A stretch of DNA of 64,000 nt from Dermabacteraceae bacterium TAE3-ERU5 (GTDB taxonomy: Bacteria > Actinomycetota > Actinomycetes > Actinomycetales > Dermabacteraceae): the NCBI GenBank assembly GCA_019218375.1, contig JAHUUK010000003.1, forward strand, positions 186,001-250,000, given 5' to 3'. Positions within the stretch are counted from its first letter, which is position 1, and each line of letters opens with the position of its first letter. Under the pieces are notes generated by a model. It saw only the letters and a program-made list of their open reading frames with translations, was not told where the DNA came from and searched no databases. A program made the position numbers and the translations under genes. Below, piece by piece: positions 18,593-25,948 of this stretch.

Positions 18593-19459
18593 ATGACGAT
18601 TATTGCGGCGGCTGACGGCTCATCCCTAGGCAATCCCGGCCCGGCTGGCTGGGCCTGGTTCATCGACGAACAAACCTGGGCGGCAGGTGGCTGGGAACGC
18701 GGCACCAACAACATGGGGGAACTGGAAGCGGTAGCGAATCTGCTGGAGCAGACCTCGGCCACTACCGAGCCGCTGCTGATCCTCTGCGATAGTCAGTACG
18801 TCATTAACAGCGTCACCAAATGGATGCCCGGCTGGAAACGCAACGGCTGGCGCAAAAAAGACAAGAAGCCCGTTCTCAACGTAGATATTTTGCAGCGCAT
18901 AGATGCCCTGCTGGTGGGCCGACAGGTGCGGTTTGAATGGGTAAAGGGGCACGCCGGGCACGATCTGAACGAACGCGCCGACGATCTGGCGCGCGCCGCC
19001 GCCACCGCGTACCAGACCGGTGGCGAGGTAGAGCGCGGTCCCGGCTACGCGGCGGAAAGCGCGCCCAAAGACCCCGCGGCTTCCCGACCGGCCACGCCCG
19101 GCAGGGGAGAGGCAGAAAGCGCGCAGGCCGCCGCACCTGCCTATGCGCAGGACGATCTTTTTGCTTTCAGCACCGTCGGCTGCGTGACGGGAATGCAGGT
19201 GACCCCGGAACAGGAAGCGCTGGAGGCAACCAAGGAGCTGCTGCTAACCCCCGACCGCTACCGCGAGGTGATTTTCCCGGCCACGGGAGAGCACCCCGAA
19301 CTTTCCGGGTACGTTACCTGGCGCACCAGCGAGCTGACCGCCGGGGCGGTACTCGTGACGGCGGAAACTGCGGCAGCCGCCCTGAGCGCAACCTGGGTCA
19401 GGGAAAACAGCGAGGGCACGCCGCTGCGGCTGGCGCACCTGCATTGGAGCGCGCTCTAA
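18593..19459 (+). CDS. Ribonuclease HI with C-terminal extension
   Basis: 288 residues. The N-terminal ~145 form an RNase H domain that cleaves RNA in RNA-DNA hybrids; the carboxylates are at Asp8 (AADGSS), Glu43 (NNMGELEAV), Asp66 (ILCDSQ) and Asp130 (NERADDLA), with WVKGHAGH before the last. A Pro/Ala/Glu linker (~150-195) leads to a ~90-residue domain ending RENSEGTPLRLAHLHWSAL. That domain looks like an NTF2/DUF4440-type fold, seen beside RNase H in other actinobacteria; this assignment is tentative. It ends 4 bases from the convergent histidine kinase gene. Confidence 0.88.
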   Translation: MTIIAAADGSSLGNPGPAGWAWFIDEQTWAAGGWERGTNNMGELEAVANLLEQTSATTEPLLILCDSQYVINSVTKWMPGWKRNGWRKKDKKPVLNVDILQRIDALLVGRQVRFEWVKGHAGHDLNERADDLARAAATAYQTGGEVERGPGYAAESAPKDPAASRPATPGRGEAESAQAAAPAYAQDDLFAFSTVGCVTGMQVTPEQEALEATKELLLTPDRYREVIFPATGEHPELSGYVTWRTSELTAGAVLVTAETAAAALSATWVRENSEGTPLRLAHLHWSAL

Positions 19460-19463
19460 ATGA

Positions 19464-21026
19464 TTAACCGGTGGCGGAAGTGTTATTCTCCCGGCCACCG
19501 TTAGGAGCGGGGTGCAAAACCACCCTAAAGATCGCGCCGCCACCGGCGGTTTCGTGCACGCTAATGCGGCCTCCGTGCTGTTCCACGATCTTTGTGGCGA
19601 TGGATAGCCCGAGGCCGGAACCGCCTCCCTGCCCGGTCGGTCGCTGGCGGGAGGAATCGGTGCGATAGAAGCGTTCAAAGATGCGGGTGCGTTCTTCGCG
19701 CGAAATTCCTGGCCCGTGATCGCGCACCTCTATTGCAACCATGCCATCACGCTGGATGCCGACAGTCAGCTCCACCGGGGTGCCGCTGGGAGTGTGACGG
19801 AAAGTGTTTCCCACCAGGTTGGAAAACACCTGGCGCAGCGAGGCTTCGTCAGCGAGCACTATCACCGGCTCGGCATCTCCCGAAACGGGTAGGCCCGCCA
19901 GGTTACAGATAGTGACCTGCCTGCTGGGATCGAGGGCGCGCAAATCCTGCGCGCTATCCATGACAGTCTTCATCACGTTCAGGGGCCGCAGCTCCAGGTG
20001 CGGGTTGTCCTCTAGGCGCGCTAGCCGGAGAAGATCTTCGACCAGGCTCCCCATTCGCCGAGCCTCGTCCTCAATACGGCGGATTGCGGATTCGACCTCG
20101 GCATCCGTATGCAGCGCGCCCATACGATATAGCTCCCCGAACCCGCGAATTACCGCCAGGGGAGTGCGCAGCTCATGGGAAGCGTCGGCCACAAACTGCC
20201 GCATCTTTGCTTCCGAACGGGTGGCGCGCGCCTCCGATTCGGCCTGAGACGAAAAGGCTTTTTCGATCTGCACCAGCATCTCGTTGAGCGAAACGGACAG
20301 GTGGTGCACTTCGTAGGAGGAGGTCGTGACGGGGACGCGTTTTCCAAGGTCGCCACGGGCGATGTGGCCGGCCGCAATCTCCATGTCCTGTAGGGGAGAC
20401 AGCGAACGATGGGTGACATAACCGCCGATGCCTACGCCGACCAACACCACTAGGGAGCCGGTGATAAGAACCGCCATCCCCATCGTGCGCATATTGGTAT
20501 CCAGGCTTTTGAGGGGTATCGCCAGGAACACCGAGCTGGGCTGCGGCGCGTTAGGTAATTCGGTGGCTATCACGCGCCAACGCTGATCGTTCTTATCGGA
20601 GACCGTAAAGGGATGTTTTTCGAGCGCCTTCACTTCCGCGAGGGAGAGATCCGGCAGTTCGATGGTGGGAGTTTCAATCCCGGCCTCTTTGCGGTGAATG
20701 CGCTGTTCGAGGTCCCCGTTTTCCCGGTGAAATTCGACGATGAAATCGACCGGGGAATAGCTTGATTCGCTGGTGTATTTGTTGACGGCGACCATCGGCC
20801 GTTCGCTCTTTTGCGCGACATCAACCAGTACGTCTATGCCACGGTTGAGGTCGCTATCTATCGTTCCCAGCAGGGTGCGCTGCAGGAGGAACAGGGAGGT
20901 GAGGCCCGTAATCAGGGTGCCCGCTACCAGCAGTAGCACTATCAGGCTAACTATCCGGGTCCAGAGGGAGACCGGATGAGATGAGTCTGTCAGATGAGAG
21001 GCATACAGGGACGGGCGCAGCACCAT
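19464..21026 (-). CDS. Sensor histidine kinase (HAMP-HisKA-HATPase)
   Basis: 520 residues. Membrane helices at ~21-49 and ~183-205 bracket a ~130-residue extracytoplasmic sensor with no recognised fold. HAMP follows (SLSPLQDMEIAAGHIARGDLGKRV), then HisKA with the phospho-acceptor His284 in DASHELRTPL, and a HATPase domain with N box (NLVGNTFRHTP), G1 RDHGPGIS, F box IFERFYR and G2 GGGSGLGLSI. It resembles the actinobacterial TcrY/TrcS-type kinases. ATG follows the stop codon of the response-regulator gene with no gap, so the pair is one operon. Stimulus unknown. Confidence 0.93.
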   Translation of the reverse strand: MVLRPSLYASHLTDSSHPVSLWTRIVSLIVLLLVAGTLITGLTSLFLLQRTLLGTIDSDLNRGIDVLVDVAQKSERPMVAVNKYTSESSYSPVDFIVEFHRENGDLEQRIHRKEAGIETPTIELPDLSLAEVKALEKHPFTVSDKNDQRWRVIATELPNAPQPSSVFLAIPLKSLDTNMRTMGMAVLITGSLVVLVGVGIGGYVTHRSLSPLQDMEIAAGHIARGDLGKRVPVTTSSYEVHHLSVSLNEMLVQIEKAFSSQAESEARATRSEAKMRQFVADASHELRTPLAVIRGFGELYRMGALHTDAEVESAIRRIEDEARRMGSLVEDLLRLARLEDNPHLELRPLNVMKTVMDSAQDLRALDPSRQVTICNLAGLPVSGDAEPVIVLADEASLRQVFSNLVGNTFRHTPSGTPVELTVGIQRDGMVAIEVRDHGPGISREERTRIFERFYRTDSSRQRPTGQGGGSGLGLSIATKIVEQHGGRISVHETAGGGAIFRVVLHPAPNGGRENNTSATG

Positions 21027-21749
21027 TTAAGGAGAATTTGGGTTTGCCGGGCGCAGCACGTAGCCGACCCCACGCTTGGTGTGGATCATCGGCTCTCCAA
21101 TCACATCGATCTTGCGGCGCAAATACGAAATGTAGGACTCCACAATACCGACTTCTCCCGACCAGTCGTAATCCCAGACGTGATCGAGGATCTGGGCCTT
21201 GGAAACCACCCGTCCCGAATTAAGCATCAGGTAGCGCAAGAGCTTGAACTCGGTCGGAGAAAGATCAATCGGGGTGCCGGCGCGAGTCACGTCGTGGCTG
21301 TCCTCATCGAGATGCAGATCGCCGACGCTCAGGCCGCTGCCCTCGGTCGTGTCCAGCGGCGACGCCGTGCGGCGCAGGATGGCGCGAATGCGCGCAACAA
21401 CTTCCTCGAGGCTGAAAGGCTTGGTTACGTAGTCGTCTCCGCCGACGGTCAGCCCGGCTACCTTGTCCTTGGTTTCGTCCCGTGCGGTCAAAAAGAGCAC
21501 CGGGTAGTGCTCGTTGCGCTCGCGCAGGCGACGGGTGATGGTGAAGCCGTCCATGTCGGGCAGCATGACGTCGAGCACTATCAGATCCGGATTTAAATCG
21601 CTCGCCATGCGCAGCGCGTCGTTTCCAGCCCCGGCTGTGAAAACTTCAAAGCCGGCGAAACGCAGCGAGGTAGCCAAAAGTTCGCGGATATTAGGCTCGT
21701 CATCAACGACGAGGAGTCGCGCTTCATAAGCTTGCTCGGTGGTCATCAC
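21027..21749 (-). CDS. OmpR-family response regulator
   Basis: 240 residues. The receiver domain has the acidic pair Asp16/Asp17 (VVDDEP), the phospho-acceptor Asp60 (LIVLDVMLP), Thr in FLTAR and Lys in DYVTKPF. The C-terminal winged helix shows LSPTEFKLLRYLMLNSGRVVSK and VESYISYLRRKID ... VRGVGY-like HTKRGVGYVLR. It resembles the TrcR/TcrX group. Cognate kinase gene follows directly. Regulated genes cannot be inferred from position. Confidence 0.94.
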   Translation of the reverse strand: MMTTEQAYEARLLVVDDEPNIRELLATSLRFAGFEVFTAGAGNDALRMASDLNPDLIVLDVMLPDMDGFTITRRLRERNEHYPVLFLTARDETKDKVAGLTVGGDDYVTKPFSLEEVVARIRAILRRTASPLDTTEGSGLSVGDLHLDEDSHDVTRAGTPIDLSPTEFKLLRYLMLNSGRVVSKAQILDHVWDYDWSGEVGIVESYISYLRRKIDVIGEPMIHTKRGVGYVLRPANPNSP

Positions 21750-21806
21750 TACAGTTTGGTATCGGTAAATGAAATTAACCTGAAAGAAAACTGTATGAGT
21801 CGTGTG

Positions 21807-22214
21807 TCAGCGCGCGGAATTGACCAATTTCTCCTGGTATTTACGGATCTTGCGTAGCTGTCGGCGCATCTGGAACATGCGTACGGAACCGACCAGGGCC
21901 ATCACCAGCGCGCCCGCGATTGCCGCCAGCAGCATGGCTACGCCGAGGGGCAGCTCGAAACCGTAGTTGAAATAGGTGAACGTGGCCGGGGTGTTGTTCT
22001 GCACGATGAAAATGAGCAGCAGAATCATCACGATAGCGCCGACGATCAGGGCCGCCCAGGTGGCTGCGGTGCGACCGCCCGAAGGTGCTGCTGGGAGTTC
22101 CAGCTCCGGCTTGGGGGCGGGCTTTGCTGCCTGGGGCGCTGCCGCCGTAGCTTTCGCGGCGGTCGGCGCGGCCTTGGGGGCGGCGGGGGTTTCGTCGGGC
22201 AGCTGGGAGGTCAT
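21807..22214 (-). CDS. LapA/DUF1049-domain membrane protein
   Basis: 135 residues from ATG 22214. The first ~45 are an Ala/Pro/Lys-rich cytosolic tail (KAAPTAAKATAAAPQAAKPAPK). Two membrane helices follow (~51-72 and ~86-107), with IVQNNTPATFTYFNYGFELPLGVAMLLAA between them, the typical LapA/YciS-like pattern, then a basic coiled C-terminus. Despite the family name, actinobacteria have no lipopolysaccharide; the role here is unknown. The open frame extends further upstream to 22799 but that part is antisense to 6-phosphogluconate dehydrogenase and is not real. Confidence 0.85.
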   Translation of the reverse strand: MTSQLPDETPAAPKAAPTAAKATAAAPQAAKPAPKPELELPAAPSGGRTAATWAALIVGAIVMILLLIFIVQNNTPATFTYFNYGFELPLGVAMLLAAIAGALVMALVGSVRMFQMRRQLRKIRKYQEKLVNSAR

Positions 22215-22338
22215 GTGAAGTCCTTGGGAACGGGAAATGGGAAAAGTAGTTCGCCCCCACTTTAGCCGCCCCCTGTAGCGCCGGGGCAACGTGCGCCTAG
22301 AATAAATATGACCAATCGTCTTTCGTTTAGGAGCCAAC

Positions 22339-23796
22339 ATGGTTGAGTTCAGTCCTTCCCCCGCTAACAGTGCAGACATCGGCGTTACCGGCATGGCGGT
22401 GATGGGGTCTAACCTGGCCCGCAACCTGGCCCGCAACGGCTTCAAGGTGGCGATCCACAACCGCAGCACCGGCAGGACCAAGGCCGTCATGGACGCACAC
22501 GGGGACGAGGGCGAATTCTTCCCCGCCGAAACCATGGATGACTTCGTGAACTCCCTGCAGAAGCCCCGTGTCGCCCTGATCATGGTGAAGGCCGGCCCCG
22601 CTACCGACGCCGTGATTGAGGAACTCGCTTCCCGCATGGAAGAGGGCGACATCATCGTGGACTGCGGTAACTCCCTCTTTAGCGACACCCGCCGCCGCGA
22701 GGCAGCCCTGCGCGAGCGCGGCCTGCACTTCGTGGGTGCCGGTGTTTCCGGTGGTGAAGAGGGCGCGCTCAACGGCCCCTCGATCATGCCCGGCGGCACC
22801 GTGGAGTCCTACGACCGCCTCGGCCCGATGTTCGAAAAGATTGCTGCGCAGGTAAACGGCGAACCCTGCTGCACCCACGTGGGTGCCGACGGTGCCGGTC
22901 ACTTCGTGAAGATGGTGCACAACGGCATCGAATACGCCGACATGCAGGTTATTTCCGAGGCTTACGACATCATGTCGCGCGCGCTCGGCATGAGCGCTGC
23001 CGAAATCGCCGAGGTGTTCTCCGCCTGGAACCAGGGCCCGCTCGAGTCCTACCTGGTAGAGATCACCGCTGAGGTGCTCGCGCACGTAGACCCCAAGACG
23101 CAGCAGGCATTCGTTGACATCGTGGCCGACCGTGCGGGGCAGAAGGGCACCGGCGCCTGGACCGTGCAGACCGCCCTCGACCTCGGTGTGCCGGTAACCG
23201 GTATCGCGGAGGCCACCTTCGCCCGCGCCGTTTCCGGCTCCGTGCCGCAGCGCACCGCGGCCCTGTCGGCCTTGCCCGCGCTTGCCGAGGACGTCACGAT
23301 CGAGGACCGCGCGGCCTTCATCGAGGACCTGCGCAAGGCCCTTTACGCTTCCAAGCTGGTCGCCTACTCGCAGGGCTTTGATGAGATCAACGCCGCCGCC
23401 GAGGAATACGGCTGGGCCATTGATCGCGGCGCTATGGCGCGCATCTGGCGCGGCGGCTGCATCATTCGCGCGCGCTTCCTGGACCGCATCACCGAGGCCT
23501 ACGAGCGCAACCCGCAGCTGCCCCTGCTGCTGGCCGATGAGTACTTCACCAAGGAAATTTCCGACGTGGTTCCGGCCTGGCGGCGCGTGGTTTCCTTCGC
23601 GGCGCGCGCGGGCTTCCCGGTGCCGGTGTTCGCCTCCACCCTGTCCTACTACGACGCGATCCGCTCCGAGCGTCTCCCCGCAGCCCTGATTCAGGCGCAG
23701 CGCGACTTCTTCGGTGCGCACACCTACCAGCGCGTTGATCGCGAGGGCACCTTCCACACGCTGTGGAGCGGCGACCGCAGCGAGGTGCAGGAGTAA
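22339..23796 (+). CDS. gndA: 6-phosphogluconate dehydrogenase, decarboxylating
   Basis: Oxidative pentose-phosphate enzyme converting 6-phosphogluconate to ribulose 5-phosphate with NADP+. 485 residues of the long homodimeric form. Features: the dinucleotide motif GMAVMGSN (18-25), a HNRS segment after strand 2 typical of NADP use, catalytic Lys191 in GHFVKMVHNGIEYADMQ, the GVSGGEEGA substrate loop and C-terminal SYYDAIRSERLPAALIQAQRDFFGAHTYQRVDREG. An AGGAG site lies eight bases before ATG. It is followed by a strong hairpin and then a tRNA gene. Confidence 0.97.
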   Translation: MVEFSPSPANSADIGVTGMAVMGSNLARNLARNGFKVAIHNRSTGRTKAVMDAHGDEGEFFPAETMDDFVNSLQKPRVALIMVKAGPATDAVIEELASRMEEGDIIVDCGNSLFSDTRRREAALRERGLHFVGAGVSGGEEGALNGPSIMPGGTVESYDRLGPMFEKIAAQVNGEPCCTHVGADGAGHFVKMVHNGIEYADMQVISEAYDIMSRALGMSAAEIAEVFSAWNQGPLESYLVEITAEVLAHVDPKTQQAFVDIVADRAGQKGTGAWTVQTALDLGVPVTGIAEATFARAVSGSVPQRTAALSALPALAEDVTIEDRAAFIEDLRKALYASKLVAYSQGFDEINAAAEEYGWAIDRGAMARIWRGGCIIRARFLDRITEAYERNPQLPLLLADEYFTKEISDVVPAWRRVVSFAARAGFPVPVFASTLSYYDAIRSERLPAALIQAQRDFFGAHTYQRVDREGTFHTLWSGDRSEVQE

Positions 23797-23808
23797 TTCC
23801 TTGAAACT

Positions 23809-23842
23809 CCCGGGTGGCGGCAGGCGGCTGCCGCCACCCGGG
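23809..23842 (+). terminator. Hairpin after gndA
   Basis: A perfect 15-bp stem CCCGGGTGGCGGCAG / CTGCCGCCACCCGGG with a 4-base loop (23824-23827). It lacks a U-tract but a second small hairpin CGCCCC / GGGGCG (23846-23851, 23860-23865) follows. A stem of this strength probably terminates or stabilises the gndA transcript before the tRNA. Confidence 0.7.
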
Positions 23843-23909
23843 AATCGCCCCGCTTGCTCGGGGCGGTATAAAATCTAAAAGCAACCGTTTATGCGACGGT
23901 GTAGCGCCT

Positions 23910-23985
23910 GCCCCTCTAGCCCAACGGTAGAGGCAGAGGACTTAAAATCCTTGTGTTCCGGGTTCGAATCCCGGGAGGGGTACCA
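23910..23985 (+). tRNA. tRNA with UAA anticodon (reads UUA, Leu), class I shape
   Basis: A complete cloverleaf ends with encoded CCA. Acceptor GCCCCTC pairs with GAGGGGT (one G-U). The D arm is GCCC / AGGC with loop AACGGTAG. The anticodon stem is GAGGA / TCCTT with loop CTTAAAA, so the anticodon is TAA at 23943-23945. The variable region is only GTGTT (5 bases). The T arm is CCGGG TTCGAAT CCCGG. The discriminator is A. Leucine tRNAs normally have a long variable arm, and this one does not. A -10-like TATAAAAT lies at 23867-23874. Confidence 0.9.
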
Positions 23986-24087
23986 TTCCAGAAAAATCGC
24001 TGTTTAAGCAGGGGTTATTCATTCTTAGCGGGCTTGGGCGCGCCGCGTGGAAATGCGCCGCGGAAAAGGCGATGAGGGGCGGCAAGA

Positions 24088-24816
24088 GTGACGCAAACAC
24101 CGGACGTACAGGCCCTAAATGCGCGTATAGATAAGGTGCTGGCGCGTATCGCCAGTTCTGCGCAAGAAGCCGGGCGCGACCCCGGCGCGATACGCCTGGT
24201 GCTCGCCAGCAAAACCCGTACGCCCTCGGAAATAGCGGCTGCTCTCGCCCACCTGTCCCGACTAGGGGTTAAACCCGTGGCGGGCGAAAATCGGGTGCAG
24301 GAACTCGTAAAACACGCCGAAATCACGGATATTCCTTACGAACTGCACATGATCGGGCGTTTGCAGCGCAACAAGCTTTCGCACGCCATGCGCGGCTGCA
24401 GCATGATTCATAGCCTGGATCGCGAAAGCCTGCTTACGGCGCTGCTGAGGCGGCACGAGGAAGACCCGGCGGCTACCCCCGAAGTGCTGCTCCAGGTGAA
24501 TACGTCGGGAGAGCCAAGTAAAGCGGGCTTCGCGCCGGAAACTGAACTGTTGGCCGACGCCGCCGGTCGCCTGCTCGCGGCCGGGGTCGCGCTGCGCGGC
24601 TTAATGACCATCGGGGCCCGGAGCGAGGACTCCTGCCGCGTGCGTGCCTCCCTGGCCCTGCTGCGGCAGCTGCGCGACGAACTGGCCCTTTCTGAGGTGC
24701 GGGAGCTGTCCATGGGCATGAGTGGCGACCTCGAACTGGCCGTTGCCGAGGGTGCGACCCTGGTGCGGGTCGGGTCCGCCGCGTTTGGTCCCCGCCCTGC
24801 TCAGCCGGGGGCGTAA
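24088..24816 (+). CDS. YggS/PLPBP-family pyridoxal-phosphate-binding protein
   Basis: A 242-residue TIM-barrel protein of the PLP homeostasis family, which binds PLP and affects amino-acid and keto-acid balance rather than catalysing a known reaction. The PLP lysine is Lys42 in LVLASKTRTPSE. HMIGRLQRNKLSHAM, NTSGEPSKAGF and ELSMGMSGDLELAVAEGATLVRVGSAAFG are diagnostic. GTG start, no clear Shine-Dalgarno. In many actinobacteria this gene is in the ftsZ cluster; here it stands alone after the tRNA. Confidence 0.93.
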   Translation: MTQTPDVQALNARIDKVLARIASSAQEAGRDPGAIRLVLASKTRTPSEIAAALAHLSRLGVKPVAGENRVQELVKHAEITDIPYELHMIGRLQRNKLSHAMRGCSMIHSLDRESLLTALLRRHEEDPAATPEVLLQVNTSGEPSKAGFAPETELLADAAGRLLAAGVALRGLMTIGARSEDSCRVRASLALLRQLRDELALSEVRELSMGMSGDLELAVAEGATLVRVGSAAFGPRPAQPGA

Positions 24817-24907
24817 AACATGGCTAAGTGCATCGCCAACAGGTAGTATTGAGCGTCAATGGCATCGGCGTCTTAGGTGCCATTTCAACCACTTACATGG
24901 AGGCCCC

Positions 24908-25822
24908 GTGGCACGTCACAACACTGTCCTCGGCAACGACAAGCGATTCCAGCCGAACCCCTACGCAGACTTCTCCGCGCAGCGGCGCGACGCGGCACCT
25001 CAGTACCAGTACCCGCAGCAGTCGGCTCCGCAGTACGGTCAGCCCGCACCTCAGCAGCCCACCGCCGAAGAACTGAACATGATGTACGCCCGTCCGGCGG
25101 CAAACAGCTACGACACGGACAGGATGTCTTATGACGACGTCCTCTCTAAGTCGAGCATCGTCTTTGGCGTGATTACCCTGCTCGCGGTCGCAACCGCTTC
25201 GCTGCCCATCATCACCGGCATTTTGGGGATGGGGCAGAGCGTCGGCTACGGGCTGGCTTCGATCGCCACCTTCGTCGGCATGATCGGCGCGCTAGTAATT
25301 GGCCTGATTGCCGCTTTTAAGCGCGTGAGCGGTCCCGGACTGGTTCTCACCTACTCCGTATTTGAAGGCATGTTCCTGGGCGGCATCAGCATGTTCTTCG
25401 AGATCAGGTATCCCGGCATCGTGCTGCAGGCGGTTATCGCCACCCTGGCTACCTCCGCTGCGGTGCTGCTGCTGTTCCGTTCCGGCAAGGTGCGTACCAG
25501 CCCCCGCCTAAACAAGATCTTCTTCGTGGCCATGCTCGGTTACCTGCTGTTCAGCCTGGTAAACCTGGTGCTCATGCTGACCGGCGTGGTGGGCGGCGAA
25601 TTCGGCCTGCGCTCCGGTGTGTTCGGTCTGGCGATCGGCGCACTGGCCGTGCTGATGGCTTCCTACTCGCTCGTGATGGACTTCGAGGACATCAAGAACG
25701 GCGTAGACAACGGGGTGCCCCGCAATACCGCCTGGCTGTGCGCGTTCAGCCTCGCCGTAACCATCGTCTGGATGTACGTCGAGTTCCTGCGCATCCTGGC
25801 GATTTTGCGCAGTAACGACTAA
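24908..25822 (+). CDS. Bax inhibitor-1/YccA family membrane protein
   Basis: 304 residues from GTG 24908, selected by a GGAGG at 24899-24903; the frame is open further upstream but that overlaps yggS and is unlikely. An ~80-residue Gln/Pro/Tyr-rich cytosolic N-terminus (YADFSAQ..QYQYPQQSAPQYGQ) precedes about seven helices. The BI-1 family signature is seen as GGISMFFEIRYPGIVLQAV, YSLVMDFEDIKNGVDNGVP and a closing WMYVEFLRILAILRSND. These proteins are proton/calcium leak channels in other systems; bacterial role unclear. The last codons and stop are duplicated in tandem downstream. Confidence 0.9.
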   Translation: MARHNTVLGNDKRFQPNPYADFSAQRRDAAPQYQYPQQSAPQYGQPAPQQPTAEELNMMYARPAANSYDTDRMSYDDVLSKSSIVFGVITLLAVATASLPIITGILGMGQSVGYGLASIATFVGMIGALVIGLIAAFKRVSGPGLVLTYSVFEGMFLGGISMFFEIRYPGIVLQAVIATLATSAAVLLLFRSGKVRTSPRLNKIFFVAMLGYLLFSLVNLVLMLTGVVGGEFGLRSGVFGLAIGALAVLMASYSLVMDFEDIKNGVDNGVPRNTAWLCAFSLAVTIVWMYVEFLRILAILRSND

Positions 25823-25841
25823 TTTGCGCAGTAACGACTAA
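25804..25841 (+). repeat. Perfect 19-base tandem duplication of the BI-1 gene 3' end
   Basis: TTTGCGCAGTAACGACTAA occurs at 25804-25822 and again directly after it at 25823-25841. The first copy encodes the last residues LRSND plus the stop codon, and the second is non-coding. Confidence 0.95.
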
Positions 25842-25866
25842 ACAGCCGGTTCTCCCGGCAAACACA

Positions 25867-25917
25867 AATAACAGTAGTGCGGCGTTCCCGTTCAGGGGAC
25901 GCCGCACTACTGTTATT
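25867..25917 (+). terminator. Long bidirectional-type terminator after the BI-1 gene
   Basis: A 23-bp stem with a single wobble (25867-25889 and 25895-25917) and a 5-base loop GTTCA. The G+C core GTGCGGCG / CGCCGCAC is flanked by AATAACA / TGTTATT, so a U-rich tail is present in either direction. Confidence 0.9.
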
Positions 25918-25948
25918 GCTAGCAAACTAGGTAGTAGGAGATAGCGCT

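Noticed and set aside
22215-22799. N-terminal extension of the LapA-like gene antisense to gndA
   Set aside because: The extension is Arg/Ser/Pro-rich shadow sequence and the true start at 22214 begins the family-like protein.
23943-23945. tRNA as a stop-codon (UAA) suppressor
   Set aside because: Reading UAA needs anticodon UUA; this tRNA has UAA, which reads UUA.
24722-24907. Upstream extension of the BI-1 gene
   Set aside because: It overlaps yggS and has no family similarity; GGAGG at 24899 fixes the start.
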